64,000 nucleotides of DNA. Source: Cryptomeria japonica. Taxonomy: Eukaryota; Streptophyta; Pinopsida; Cupressales; Cupressaceae. The notes under the pieces are model-generated. The model ran no database searches and had not been told where the DNA came from. It was given only the letters and a program-made list of their open reading frames with translations. The number at the start of each line of letters is the position of its first letter. The stretch's first letter is position 1. The stretch spans positions 302,967,450 through 303,031,449 of the forward strand of contig NC_081408.1 of the NCBI RefSeq assembly GCF_030272615.1. The letters are read 5' to 3'. The position numbers and the translations under genes are program-made. This document shows, in pieces, positions 34,601-47,131 of this stretch.

Positions 34601-37277
34601 TATTGATGCGAAAAACCACAGATTGGAAACCTTAAAGATTTGCCAAGCCCTTGATCCAACTAGTCTTGGCCAATGAACAGGGATGGTCAAAGACCAAATC
34701 CCTCTACACTTAAGGCTCCATTGAACCTAGGTGGGTATACCTCTCCCTCTCAAGCACAAAAAGAGTTATTTAAAGTGGATTTAAGCTTTATGGTTAGCAA
34801 ATGCAAAACTAGCAAATGATTGTTTTGTAATTATGTTTTATTATGTGTTTTAAGTGAATGATTTTAAAAAGAAATGAAAATGATTACGATTGTATATTAA
34901 GAATCAGATGCTTTCAAGACTTGAAAGAAATATACAAAGATCAGTTCATATAGGGTTTGGGAAGAATGTTTCTCTATCAAGGACCTTAAATGCATAACAA
35001 ACCAGGACCTTAAAAGATAAATAACAGACCAGTGCCTCTATCTAGAGATATTTATGACACTTTGTGGACAAGAGATCTTATCAACTCCAGAGACAATATT
35101 AATCATCAACTATGAAGGTTTCAGTATGTGTTACATAAACAATGAAAACCCAATCTCACATTTAATGTAACGGCATGTGATGGCACATCATAGAAAATCA
35201 AATGACAAATTTATCAAGAGGACAAAGATAACTCATCAACACAAAAGTATGCACAATATTTAGAAAAGAAACAATGAACCTTGTATATTAATCTTTAGGA
35301 AATGATTACATACATAAGCTGGACTTGAAGATACTCCATTACAGTCAGTTTGCACAAAAAGAGACTTCTTCTTCCTATAGACTTCCCTAATACATATAAC
35401 TTGCAGTCCTTCCCAATGGTTTCACCCTAAGTATGTCAATGAAAAAACATATATGAAAGGACAAACCCTTTCATTCACAGAAGAGAAAGCTATAGATAGT
35501 TACATTCCAAAGAACACACCCTTTGGTTCAATAATTAATTACAAATGAGAATCCTTAAAAATACTAAATGATACTTAAATCACATGTCTTTTATTCTTCG
35601 CCTTGATAAAATTCCTCAACAAATATCCATCATCTTCTCATTATCTCCTGCACATAAGATAAGCCAATCAAATTCCTTGATTTGAAAATCAAACATATTC
35701 CACCTTAGCTTTTAGTTTGAAAGTCAATAATATTTATATAAGTACTTGTTTAAAATAATTCAATAAAACCAAATTATTTTCTTTCTTTTAAGAAAATAAT
35801 GTGCAAATATAACATTTATTGACATAAGATAATAATTTACCCTAAAAATATTGTTATATCAAATAAAATAAAATAAAATATTCCCTTTATAATGGTATTC
35901 ATGAATTAGTATTATTATTTGGGCCAAACTTCCTCCCTTGGTGAGTTGTTCATAGGTCTTATTGATTCTGTAGTTTCATCGATACTTTTTATTTTATCGA
36001 TGGGACCACTTTTGATTTCTTCGATGTGCTTTATGTCGATGAAACTGATGCTTTTGGTGAATCATTTTAGAGATCTAATGTGGCCAAGGTTTGTTCGATA
36101 AGCCACTTTATGAATTTGATGACGTGCCACCTGACTACCAGCTCATCACTGCCGGTCTACCAGCTCAGCACCATTGGACCCACCATTTCACTTTGTTTCC
36201 TCTTTGTTGTTGATCTGCGATAGGTATCTATCATGCACTTTCCCATTGTGGAATAGTGACAACCGTTGGATCTCTTTCAACTTGCTCACTCTTTATCTCT
36301 TCATCCATCCATGCCATGTGTTAGCCTTCGATTTGCTCATGGATCCACCTATTCACTAGCTAGCCCTACCATTTGGACCTGCCATTTGACTTAGGCCCGC
36401 CTTGTCACCAAGTCGCGATGGGTAACTAATGAGAATTTTCCCATCATGGTGTAGTGATGACCATTGATCTACCTTCAACCTACTCGATCATTAACTCACC
36501 TTTTCTGCATGTGCTTTGTTGTTGATCCGTGATAGGTATCTATCGTGCACTTTCCCATTGCAGTATAGCGACCACCATTGGGTCATTCATCTGATCGTCA
36601 GATCTGCTTGACTTTCTCGATCTTTATCCTCCATCCTCACTAGTCTATCATAAAACTTTGGTTGCCTCGAGATACGTATCCGGATGCATGGGGTCCACTA
36701 GGTTCATCCTTCTTCATGCCAAAAACCATTTGTCTTTCGACAGTTATCATGCGAGTCACTTTGGACTTAAATTTTAAAAGAGCTTACCCCACAAACAATG
36801 TGGGATAAAGGCTTTCCTTCTTTTGGACAGCTCCATTTTCTTTAGTAATGCTCCTGCAAAACAATTTACTCATATCCGATTGGAAAGATCTGAATTTAGA
36901 ATTGCATATTATATATTTGGATAAGTTGTATTTAGATTTGCCTTTAGAAAACATATCAAATAGCCTCATATGAATCCGAAATTGGAAATGTAGGTCCTCA
37001 GATATACATGAAATACAAAGGAATAAATAATTTGACCTGATAGTGTTGAGATGAAAAAGAATTATGGTTTGAAAAGGTATACCTGGCTTGATTCTAGAAT
37101 TTGTAAAACATATACATACCTCGAGCTGACCTCTTGATGGATGCATCATACCTGGTCTCTAAAAGTTAGAATTGAATGAACCTACTTGATTATAGATGTT
37201 ACACATGATTGAACATAGAAATCTTCTTTTTGGCATGAATCGGGAACTCTAAAATTTGAAAATTTAGGGTTCCAACA
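34601..37277 (-). repeat. G3 5' LTR
   Basis: It is nearly co-linear with 29338-32073. On the minus strand it starts TGTTGGAACCCTAAA and ends at 34601 with a decayed TATTGATGCG complement. It has fewer (AAAAT) units and fewer copies of the CTACCA-type repeat (36137-36180) than the 3' LTR. Confidence 0.85.
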
Positions 37278-37683
37278 GAAGGTATAATCATCTACATTCA
37301 AGCATTTCAATTCCTTGCCCTTAAAAGGCAAAATTTGCCAATTCAATTATAAAACAATTTCTTTTTCAATTGGGGTCAATTCCAAACCTGATGTTTGACC
37401 TAAGGAAAACCCCTATCCATAAACCCCTTTCTTTTCTTTTTATGCACAGTTATAGGTACCCAATGGAGCTAATAAGACTAGAACAACATTAGGACCCAAA
37501 AACAGAGCATCTAGCCAAATTTCACCAAAAAGTACCTTCAATCAGCATTCAATCCTCTTCTTTATAGAATTGAGGTTGGATCTATTGTGTTCATCCTCCT
37601 TTTAATGTGATGCATGTGAAAGTTAGGTCATTTCCAAGTTTACATAGCTAAGCTTGTGAAATCCTAATTTTCCAACCATTACA
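37278..37683 (+). repeat. G1 3' LTR, right part
   Basis: The G1 LTR resumes after G3 with GAAGG, GTATAATCATC and TTCAAGCATTTCAATTCC, as in the 5' LTR at 19380-19412. It ends CCAACCATTACA. About 380 bp present at 19610-19990 are missing here. Confidence 0.8.
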
Positions 37684-40600
37684 CCATTATAGGCAAGTGA
37701 AGGACACTGGCAACTTGCGGCTCTACTTGGGTTTTCATGTGATATTTGTCATAGGTATACTATCACTTTCTTAGCATTGCCTAATGTATCTCATCTATTC
37801 TCTATGCAATAATATCCTTGGATGCATTCCTTGTGATTGTTATCTAAGGGTTAAACTAGGGATCATTGTGAACATAAACTAGCTTCACGACTGTCTCAAT
37901 TTTACACGCCCCCTATCTCTTTAACATGGCCTCCAAATGATCTTCTCATTCATTTTTTGACAAAATAGTACTCAGGGTCTTTTTAAAACCTTAATCAAGC
38001 TCAACCATGGTTTTTTAAACACGTTGTCTTAACAATACGACATAAGCTAGAGGATCAACATACATAATTGTAGACATAGATGAAGCAAAACAAATATATT
38101 ATCTGGGTAAATACATGAAATTTGGGAAAGTGCGATAGCAAAAAATTTATACCCCAATCATCTCACTATGCACAATTTTTAATAGACCTTGCATTATGAC
38201 CCACTTCCCCAGAGTTTAGGTGGACTAAAAATGTTCTTAAAGAAAACTCCAACCTCCTTGAGTTGTAATCATTTATAACAGATATTTCTAACCTATGCAT
38301 AGGTGTATTAGGCATACCACATAGGGTTTTCATCTAGAGACATAGGAATGTTCTAACTCAATCTAGGTTCCTAAAATATCTCCACCTTCCATGCCATGCA
38401 ATAAGTTTTCATTAGCAGCAATAGAGTGGATTCCAAATAAAACTACTTTCTTCTATCTTCACACCATAAATGGAGTCCTCTTCCAACCCATACCTTATCC
38501 CTATTCTTAGTTGTGTGGGAAAAGACACAAAACCTAAAGTGGCCCTATTCTTAGTTGTGTGGGAAACGACACAAAACCTAAAATTTCCCCACTTTATTTG
38601 GTGTGAGAAAATTTTAGAGATAGATAATACAATCTTTCAAAAACAAGACTGAAGGCTTCTTATTTGGATAAAAATTCACAAAACCTACTTCAAAGGACCT
38701 CCTTTCACTATGCTAAAACTCATAACTTAAGACATTCTTAGCAAAAGGAAAAATGATAAGTCATACGCAGACTTACGCAAAAATACATGCAATAAAACAA
38801 AACGGGTAACAATATCATAGCATATTTCTACTTGAATAGAATTGGAGAAAACTTTTTTGATGGAATATTTTCTTGTGAGGGAGGTTCCCTTAATATTCAA
38901 TGCTTTTATTTCACTCTTTTGATTTCAAAAAACATAGAAGACATTTTCGAAGTATCTACACCATTTATTTTGACGACAATCTAAAATAAAATTATTATTA
39001 TAGTTAGTAACATAATAACCAAGTATAGTTGACTCTTGTTGCAAAGAAAAAACAATTTTTAAATATGCATTTGTCATTAACCAATGAGAATATAGTATTT
39101 AGAATAAATCTAGGATATATTCTAATGATCATTAGCAAGGATATCATAAGATATTTTCATGAACACAATTATGAATAGTTATTATTATTTCAAGGAAAAA
39201 ATATTTATGCCACTAAACATATAATAATGATCTATAAAAAAATTAAGTAATGGGTGAGTTATCCTTTCTAACTTTTCTCCCCAAATAGTTTATTAAGGTA
39301 ATAGCCACCCATTACAAGTAGGTACTTCATATAAAATAAATCTAATAATTGATAGTTTAGTGGTGCAAATGACATTTTAATCTCTTTTTTTCTAAATTAT
39401 TAGTGTATATAATCTCTCTAAAGTTATATGATTTAAGAAGGTGAATTTATTAGCTTTCTAGAGGGTAATAAGCTTTCCAATAAAGATTCTATATTCCAAC
39501 TTAGATGAAAGATTGAAAACATGTATTTCAACAAGAATTTATATATGAAGGATCATATGTCTACCATATTGTAAAGGTATATGCCAATTATAATGCATAT
39601 AACTTTGCAACAGTATATTATATAAAATATATTTTATCAGAGAATATCACATGATTTTTTGTATTACCATATAATTTATTAATAAGATTTGTGCTCCCTT
39701 TGGTGCATAATGGTTTTGTAAGATAGTTAGAGCAATGTCAAAGAAATTGTTCTCTAGATATATGTCTAATCATCATAGTGGAGTTTCTATCGTTACTAAG
39801 ATGGATTTTTAATGCAAATGATACACAAGAAAGTTGTTGATTGAGTTTTTATTTTATGTAGCAATCTATGCAATATTGCAAGGTATAAGTTCATGCTTTG
39901 ATAATAGTAATTAATTGTATTAAAAAATGATCCTTGTATATATTATCTCTCATAAGGCTTGTATGATTATCTTGAGAGAACTCAATGAGTTAGATGAAAT
40001 TAAGGGGCTAAATTCAACACGTTGTGATATAGAGGATGAGGGACTATTCAACATTAAAAAAAAAAACCTCCCAATGCATGCATTTATTATTTAGAACATG
40101 ATGACACCAAGATTTAAGTTCAAAAGAATTAAAATTCCATTAAAAGAAGATATATTGTTGTTATATGTAAGATTCAAAAACATGGTACTTATTTTTGTTA
40201 TAGATGATATCTAACATTTTGATGTTTCTATAACTCAGGAGGTATATTTTGAATTTGCTTGATTTTAAGACATTTTTGTTGCATACTAAAAAAAATTGTG
40301 AAGTTTTATGAATCAGGACAACATGAAAATTCTCTTCCATAACATAAACTTTAATTCCCTATTATTTGGAAAAAATTTAAATACTCATGTCAAAGAGAGA
40401 CTTAGATCTCTAAGAATAGTATGTTTATAAAGTAGACGATCCTTATATCTCAATTACAAGAATGGAGGACATTAATATTTACCCAAAGAATAGTAAAAAG
40501 AAGAGTGAGCAACAAGGGGAAGAGAATCACATGTAAACCACCAATTTTCAAAAGAGAATATTTGTCACATGAGTCTACCCCAATGAACTTAAAATAGAAT

Positions 40601-42103
40601 ATTTATATGATTTGCAAAGGATATGAGTTGTTTTCATTTGTATCTAAACTTGAGTAGCATCCCAAGTTATTTCCATAAGGTCTAATCATGTTCAATATTC
40701 TATCTCCAATTGTAGTACAAGCGACACCCATCACATCTATAACATGTGCATTTTTGAAGGATAATTCATTTTCAAAAATTTATTGTAATTTGTCTCCATA
40801 TAAGATATGATTTCATGATGTGAAGTGATTGAAACTAAACCACCCCCACCAAAAAAAGACAACAATAATATTTTTTCTTTTTTTTGAAATTATAATAAAA
40901 GGGAGAGTCAATAGAAGAAGTTAAATAATTTGTATTCAAAATAATAGAAAGATCATAGTTTCATTTATGAAATTATTACTCTTTGAAAGGTTCTATTCAA
41001 AACAAATAAGTTTTTTTCATAATCAGTCATTTTTCTCACATGTTGATGAAGTGAGCCCACACAACTACTTGTCCCTCTCCCCTAAAGATTTCTAATATTA
41101 AAATTTTGTTTTAAACTTGGGGATCGAAGTTTATTATTGTAATTTTAACAAAGCTTAAGCCATATGAACATCAGTTGCTTCTAATCGATTTTACTTCCAA
41201 ACAAGGTTTAGAGAAAAAATAGCACTACAAATGAGTTGCAAAGAAGAAAGAGTACACAAATTCTATGCCATGCAAGACTTGACACCAATGAAAATGAAGA
41301 GAAGGGTGAAAATAAACTTGGCCAAATAATCCATGGATGCCTTTGATACTATATTATTTTTATGAATAAAATGTTATGTAGTTTCATTTAATTTAACATA
41401 TAATAATACTTTTAGATTGTTTTGGCTCTCCTATTATGTATAAAATTAAGTGTCATTATTAGAATAGATAAAATGAATGTCACATCCAATCATAAATTGA
41501 GAATTTAAACCTTATATAACTTGGAGAGGACAATCTTGTAGAGGCTATTGCATTGTAATACTTAAACAAAATTCAAATTCTATTATTTAACAAATATTTA
41601 TTTTTAAATTTTTAAATTAAAATATTTTGATACAATAAGAATTAATATTGTATAAAATTCATTATTAATTGTTGAAAGTTAAATTATTAAAAAAATCAAT
41701 GATTTATTATTAATTTATTTTTTATAAAATAGAATTTAATATAAAGTAAATATTATTTAAAAAATGATTTTGTTAACAAATATTGCTAATGATAACTAAT
41801 TAAAGACCATGAATGTAATAGCTAATAGCAATTGCACCTTGGTGTACATTGGGTATTCCAAAGAGGTGTGGAAGGTTAATCAGAGGAAATTTTTTGTATA
41901 TTTTTTGCATACATCTATGTAGTACATGAGGTCAATTGGTAGGTCATTCAATAGATGATTTTGTTTGTGCAACAAAGGTTCAATGAAGAAGTGATAATGT
42001 TTAATCAACAATGCATCCAATTATAGGGATGCAAACATGGTTGTAACAAAGCCTTTGAGTCAAGAATAATAAGGTTCCATTACCAATAGGATCATGCAAT
42101 GTT
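37684..42103. other. AT-rich spacer, no gene found
   Basis: I see no coding frame with recognisable protein, no RNA gene and no paired LTR. A 44-bp tandem duplication lies at 38499-38586. The end (41560-41770) is extremely AT-rich. It may be old decayed repeat DNA. Confidence 0.5.
38499..38586. repeat. 44-bp tandem duplication
   Basis: The segment containing CTATTCTTAGTTGTGTGGGA occurs twice with a period of 44 bp and one or two differences. Confidence 0.85.
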
Positions 42104-42816
42104 TTGAATTGGGAGAGAGGGAGAGATAGGGATAGAAAGAGGGCTAAATAGGAGGAGGAGAGTGAGAGGGGCAAGGAGATGATGATGGAGATGTAGGAGG
42201 GGGATATGGAGAGAAAAACAAGGGGAGATAATGGGAGAAGAGAGAGGAATAGATAGAGATGAAAGAGATAAATACAATATAGAGGGAGAACATGAGAGAG
42301 ATAGAAAGATATAGATAGAGATATGATGTGACATATAGAGATGTCGAGATAGGGAGAGATATAGAGGTAGAGAGATATGGAGAGATAATGAGATAGAGAT
42401 AGAGAAAGTGATAGAAGATTAAATATGGAGAGATAGAGAGGCAAAGAGATATAGATATAAAGGTCTAGGAAGAGGGAGAGGGAGATGGATGGATTTAAAG
42501 AGAGAGATATATCTAGATATAGAGGGGGAGAGAGGAAAACAAAGGTAGAGATGAAGATAGAGTGAAAGAGGAAGAGGAAGAGGAAGATAAACAAATAGGG
42601 AGATAAAGAGAGGGAGAGGGGAAGATAAAGTTAGATAGAGATAGGGATACAGAGAGAGATAAAGATATATTATAAGAGAGAGGGAGAGAAAGACATGGAG
42701 ATAAACAAATAGAGATAGAGAGAGAAACAAGGGAGATAGAGAAGAAGAGAGAAATAGGGAGAGATAGATATATATGAGGATAAAGACAAAGATGGATGTA
42801 TATGGGAAGAGAAAGG

Positions 42817-42911
<95 letters not shown>

Positions 42912-42964
42912 GAATATCGATACAAAGAAAGACATGGATAGAAAGGAGATAGGGAGAGGAGTGA
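42104..42964. repeat. GA-rich polypurine region, left part
   Basis: The plus strand is almost all purine with interspersed T: runs like GAGATAGAGAGAG fill about 860 bp, including pure (GA) at 42820-42908. The minus-strand reading frames (SLSLSLS) are translation of this repeat and not genes. The region continues after L2 at 46827-46980. Confidence 0.9.
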
Positions 42965-44892
42965 TGTAGTCTCTCTCCTTGACTCATCCTTTCTTTTGTG
43001 ATTCGATAGATTATATTGACTTAGTTTAGACTATTTTTGTGATGCTTTGACTAGATGTTTATGGATTTATATATTTTTTAGATGATTTATCTATGGATAG
43101 TAGACACATTATATTGTGCTTGACATTATGATTATATGTGGATGATGATATTTATAGACTATTGAGAGGATGTATTTTTCTATGATGATTGATGTGTGTT
43201 CATTTCTATGTGCATATCATGTTTGTTCTATGATTATTTGATGATATCTTATGATGTACTAACCGTTTTTCATGATTATGATTCCATGCGATGTCTTGAT
43301 TTTATATTGTGTGACTACTTGTGTGAGTAGAGAAGATTTCATATCACTTATTGTGAGCATGATATGTCGTTGTGATTCTCTATCACTTGTTTGTTTATTA
43401 TATATTAATGTATATGTTGTACTATGGCTTTATGGATGCAGGATTTGCTAGTACCAGATATTGAATCCACCTGGCTTCATAAGTCTGAGCGTGTCTTATC
43501 CCAATGGCAAGCTGATTGGAGTTGACATGATATCCCACCCTACACTCTAGGTTTAAGTTGATTACCCTTGTTAGTTTAGAGTCTTGGCGCGAGTCATGGT
43601 TAGTGTGTAATGCTTTCTTGGATTATTTTATGGTGTCTTTATTTGTGTAGTTTGGTTAATTATTAATTATTTTATTAAATTGATTTATATAGTTTAATAA
43701 TGTTAAATTAAAATAAAAGATTAATATAGTTTATAATAATAAATTAAATAAATAGTTGGTATGATATTTAATAATAAAGTGTTTCTAAATTAATATTAAT
43801 ATTATTGATTCCTTGGTTTATATTTAATTAATGGCTTGATAATACCTTGGGCTATCAAGGATTATTTATTATTAAATTGTTGATTATTATTTATTAATCA
43901 TATGTGGTATTTATTTATACTCCTTGGTAATTGAATTAATTTATTGGGCCTTTTATAATTATTTGTGCCCATGATTTTATGAGTTGTTTACATTATTATT
44001 ATTCTCTTTTTACTCTCTTGGGTTGCTTGGTAGATTCTTTCTACCTGCCCTATTATTCTATTGGTTAAGTAAATTAAATAATATTGGAGAGATAAGTAAA
44101 TTAAATAATATTTTATTATTCTTACCTTGGGTTTTGCAAATGGTTGGTAAGAAATATTATTTAATAATATTTTGATTGGCTGAGATTTTCTATAGTTTTA
44201 GTTTTAGTTTCTATTTATTTGGCTTCCTGAGTATTTTGTTGGGTTAGCATTTCTCGGGTTTTCTCCTGCAAGTTTGGATGTTTGGTTGAATATTTGGAGA
44301 TTGGAGATTTCTTGGCTTGCTTGGATTGTGGATTGTGCTTCTTCATATTTTATTTTCCATTACTTCTATCTTCAAGGTTGGAGAAATACTCTTCCTAAGA
44401 GTTTTATTTTTAGGAAATATTGTCTACATTGTGTTTTCAAGAAAGATTGTCTTCAGGGTTTTTTGGGAGATAAATATCTACTTATATAGTTTATAATATA
44501 GTTTGGGGAAAATATATTTGTCTGAATTTTTTGTTTGTTGTGAATGTCCGACTTTTCTTGCTGTGGTTGTGCATTTTTCTTCCTTGGTTATGATTCTTAT
44601 TGGGTTGAAGGTTAGGCTTTGGATTGTAGAAGCCATTTGGTTTCTTAGTTGGCTGGGAGTTTTATATATTTGGTTTCTTGTGAATTTTTCATGGCTGGAA
44701 GTTGTTTGGAGTAATTATTTTTGAGTTGAATCTTTCCTTTGTGAGTTTATTTTGAGTGTGGAATCTATATTCCTTAGTTTCATATTGTATTTGCATCCCT
44801 TTTGGTTGTATTTTTGAGACTTAAACTTAAGAGTCTGATTTTATTTTTCCAAGTCACAATTTTACTTTCCATTTTCTGAGTTTTTTGGTCTT

Positions 44893-45055
44893 TGGTGCAA
44901 ATGTGCTAAAACAGAGAACATACGTGCTACTTCATATGTGCCAAATATTTTAATGTGTGCGCTAAACATTATAATGTATGTGCTAATTTGTCAAACATAT
45001 GCACTACTTCGTACGACGTATGCACTAAATGATTGAACATATGCAGTATTATGTC
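44893..45055. repeat. degenerate ATGTGCTAAA-type repeat in L2
   Basis: Six to seven units like CATACGTGCTACTTCATATG, ATGTGTGCGCTAAAC and CATATGCACTACTTCGTACG recur about every 24 bp. Several are near-palindromic (CATATG, CGTACG). It lies roughly where L1 has its hairpin repeat. Confidence 0.65.
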
Positions 45056-45939
45056 AGCCTGATTTAGTTTGTTAGTTTGGATTATTTTCCAAATTTTGGT
45101 TCTTGTTCTTCAGAATCCAGAGGTTGTATCCTGATACCTGAGATGTTCCAAGTCTATTTCATTGTCTCATTTATAGGTTATTTTGTTTATTTGGCCTGTT
45201 TATATGATTATCTTGTAGTCGGGTTCATTTATGGTATTATTTTATGATGATTGCATTGTTTTTGGTTTGGTTGGATGCCTTGGTAAGCCAGGTCTTGTAA
45301 TGTTGACAACCCATGGTTTTATGGTAGTATTTTGTGTTGTTTTCCCAAGGTCTAGGTGCATGAAAGGGGGAGAGTGGGCTTCATAGTGAGTGACTGGGAT
45401 CGCATGGAGTGGGCTGCCAGGTCCATCTGGGGTCCAGATCTCTAGGTATCTCACTAGAAGTTTTCCTATGTGAACAAGTGATAAATTAATTAATAATACT
45501 TGGATTTGGGTAGAATACTTCATCTTAATAAGATAATAAGATTATGTTGGCCCCTTTGCCTTTCCTTGCGGTTGTGGATCGGGATAGGACTGGGAAGGCC
45601 TTGGTAAAACCCATGTAAGCTAATATCCCTCACTCCATAAAGGTTGAGATGGCTCCACATGTACATTGGGACATCTGGGACTGGTACCCAGGTACCCACA
45701 TTTTTCATGTGATGACACTCTTTCTCCCTACATGTAGGTCCTAGTGCCTTGAGTTCTGCTTGGTTGTGTTTCCTCTGGAGGGTTTTGCATTTGGAGGATT
45801 TGTGTTGGTGGTTATAATTTGGTTATCTGTTGTTTCTTTGCGTCCTTGTTATGTTGGTCTTTCCTTTGGTTGTTAGGTGTCAGCCTAGATATAGAGTATG
45901 CATGGGATCTTACGTCATCTCCTAGCATGGGGGGTGGTT

Positions 45940-46049
45940 CATTTGGTTCCACATGGTCGGGTGGTTTGATGCCTTCTTCCATTGGGATGTTCTTCATTTG
46001 GTTCCACATGGTCGGGTGGTTTGATGCCTTCTTCCATTGGGATGTTCTT
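45940..46049. repeat. 55-bp tandem duplication in L2
   Basis: Two apparently identical 55-bp units start CATTTGGTTCCACATGGTCG at 45940 and 45995; a partial third begins at 46050. Confidence 0.9.
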
Positions 46050-46826
46050 CATTTGATGCTATGCATGGATGTGGATATCTTATCTTCATCTTTGGATGGA
46101 TTCTTGTAGAAGATTGATGTAAATTATTATATGGCATTGTATGTAATGATTCATGATGTAATTGTAATGTAAATAGATCATGTCCCTTATGGTGAAGGAT
46201 ATTGTATTCATATATGTTGTAATAGTAGCAAAGGAGAAAAGATAATGCAACTTGTGATAATGGTTCATTAATGGAAATTGATTCATGGATGCTTATTTGG
46301 TCTTATGTAATGTTGGATATAGGTTAGATTATCTTGTGATTAGTTCATGATGATATAAATGTATAAGTAATTTGGGAGTAGGAACATTTGGTATTGGTGT
46401 TTTAAAATTAATTTAAAAAGGGATTGGTTAAGTATGCTTAGTAGATGGATATAATCATGATATAGAGTAGTGAATGATTATGTATGCATAGTAAGAATGA
46501 ACCATGCTAGGAATTAGTATGCATTAGACTATGGTGGTATTTGCATTATTATGCTTATGATATTAGGTTGTGTTATTGCTTATGGTTACTTTAGGTGATG
46601 ACGTTGAGATGCCCTAGAGGATGTTTGATATGTTGTGCTTATTTCCGCTTGTGATATGCTCTTATATGAAATTGATCATGATGTTTAGATGTTATATGGT
46701 TAATTAATGAATATTGAATTTGAGTAGTTGATTATTATGGTTGTATTAGTCGATTTAAAAAAAAAAATTATGTCTATTTGCTTGTTAGTAATGTATTTTC
46801 TCTAGGGTATTTTGGTGGGCATTACA

Positions 46827-46980
46827 AGTGAGATGGAGATCAAGAGAGAAATAGAGGAGAGATGGAGTGAATAAGAGAGAGATCAATAGATAAAGAGGGA
46901 TAAAGAGAGTGATATAAATATAAAGAGATAAGGAGAGATAGAGATGGATGGGGAGAGATGAAAATATAGAGTATGAGATA
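46827..46980. repeat. GA-rich polypurine region, right part
   Basis: Continuation of the 42104-42964 repeat after L2, with GAGAGAAATAGAGGAGAG-type sequence. It merges into ordinary AT-rich DNA up to 47131. Confidence 0.85.
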
Positions 46981-47131
46981 TGGAGGCAACCATATTTAAT
47001 GCCATTTATTTAATTTTATTTCCTTGGAATCTATAAGAAATGTCTTTTTGGCATATGAGATGCACATTTAAATATTGAAAATCCTCAGTAACCCTCATAT
47101 AATTTGCAATAAAGGACATTGATGATGATGA

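Larger units (their letters stand above)
29338..37277 (-). mobile_element. gypsy element G3, reverse, gag plus unassigned ORFs, no pol core
   Basis: It has paired 2.7-kb LTRs with TGTTGG and CCAACA ends and near-duplicate flanks GAAAG (29333-29337) and GAAGG (37278-37282). The internal region is only 2.5 kb and reads on the minus strand: primer site, gag, acidic frames, integrase tail. Reverse transcriptase, RNase H and the integrase catalytic core are absent. It lies in the 3' LTR of G1 and is therefore younger than G1. It is a non-autonomous element that could only move with enzymes from elsewhere. Confidence 0.85.
18662..37683 (+). mobile_element. gypsy-type element G1, pol-less, with two nested inserts
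   Basis: Two related LTRs (18662-20164; 28615-29337 joined to 37278-37683) flank an internal region with a primer site, acidic reading frames, a retropepsin-like segment and a purine tract. Removing S1 (24073-27588) and G3 (29338-37277) leaves about 7.6 kb. I find no reverse transcriptase, RNase H or integrase. The two LTRs are clearly diverged and the 3' one has lost about 380 bp, so the element is old. Terminal flanks TTAAA and CCATT do not match as a duplication. Confidence 0.8.
42965..46826 (+). mobile_element. probable solo LTR L2 (3.86 kb), TSD AGTGA
   Basis: It begins TGTAGTCTCTCTCC and ends GGTGGGCATTACA. AGTGA flanks it at 42960-42964 and 46827-46831. The GA-rich host repeat continues on the other side, so the insertion is clean. 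It belongs to the same family as L1: same ends, the GTCTGAGCGTG block, an A-run near the 3' end (46757-46766). No primer site, purine tract or pol is visible. Sequence between the shared blocks is strongly diverged from L1. Confidence 0.85.

Noticed and set aside
42001-42987. Minus-strand frames of 80-197 codons encoding Ser-Leu runs
   Set aside because: They are translations of the GA-rich repeat in every frame and have no gene-like composition.
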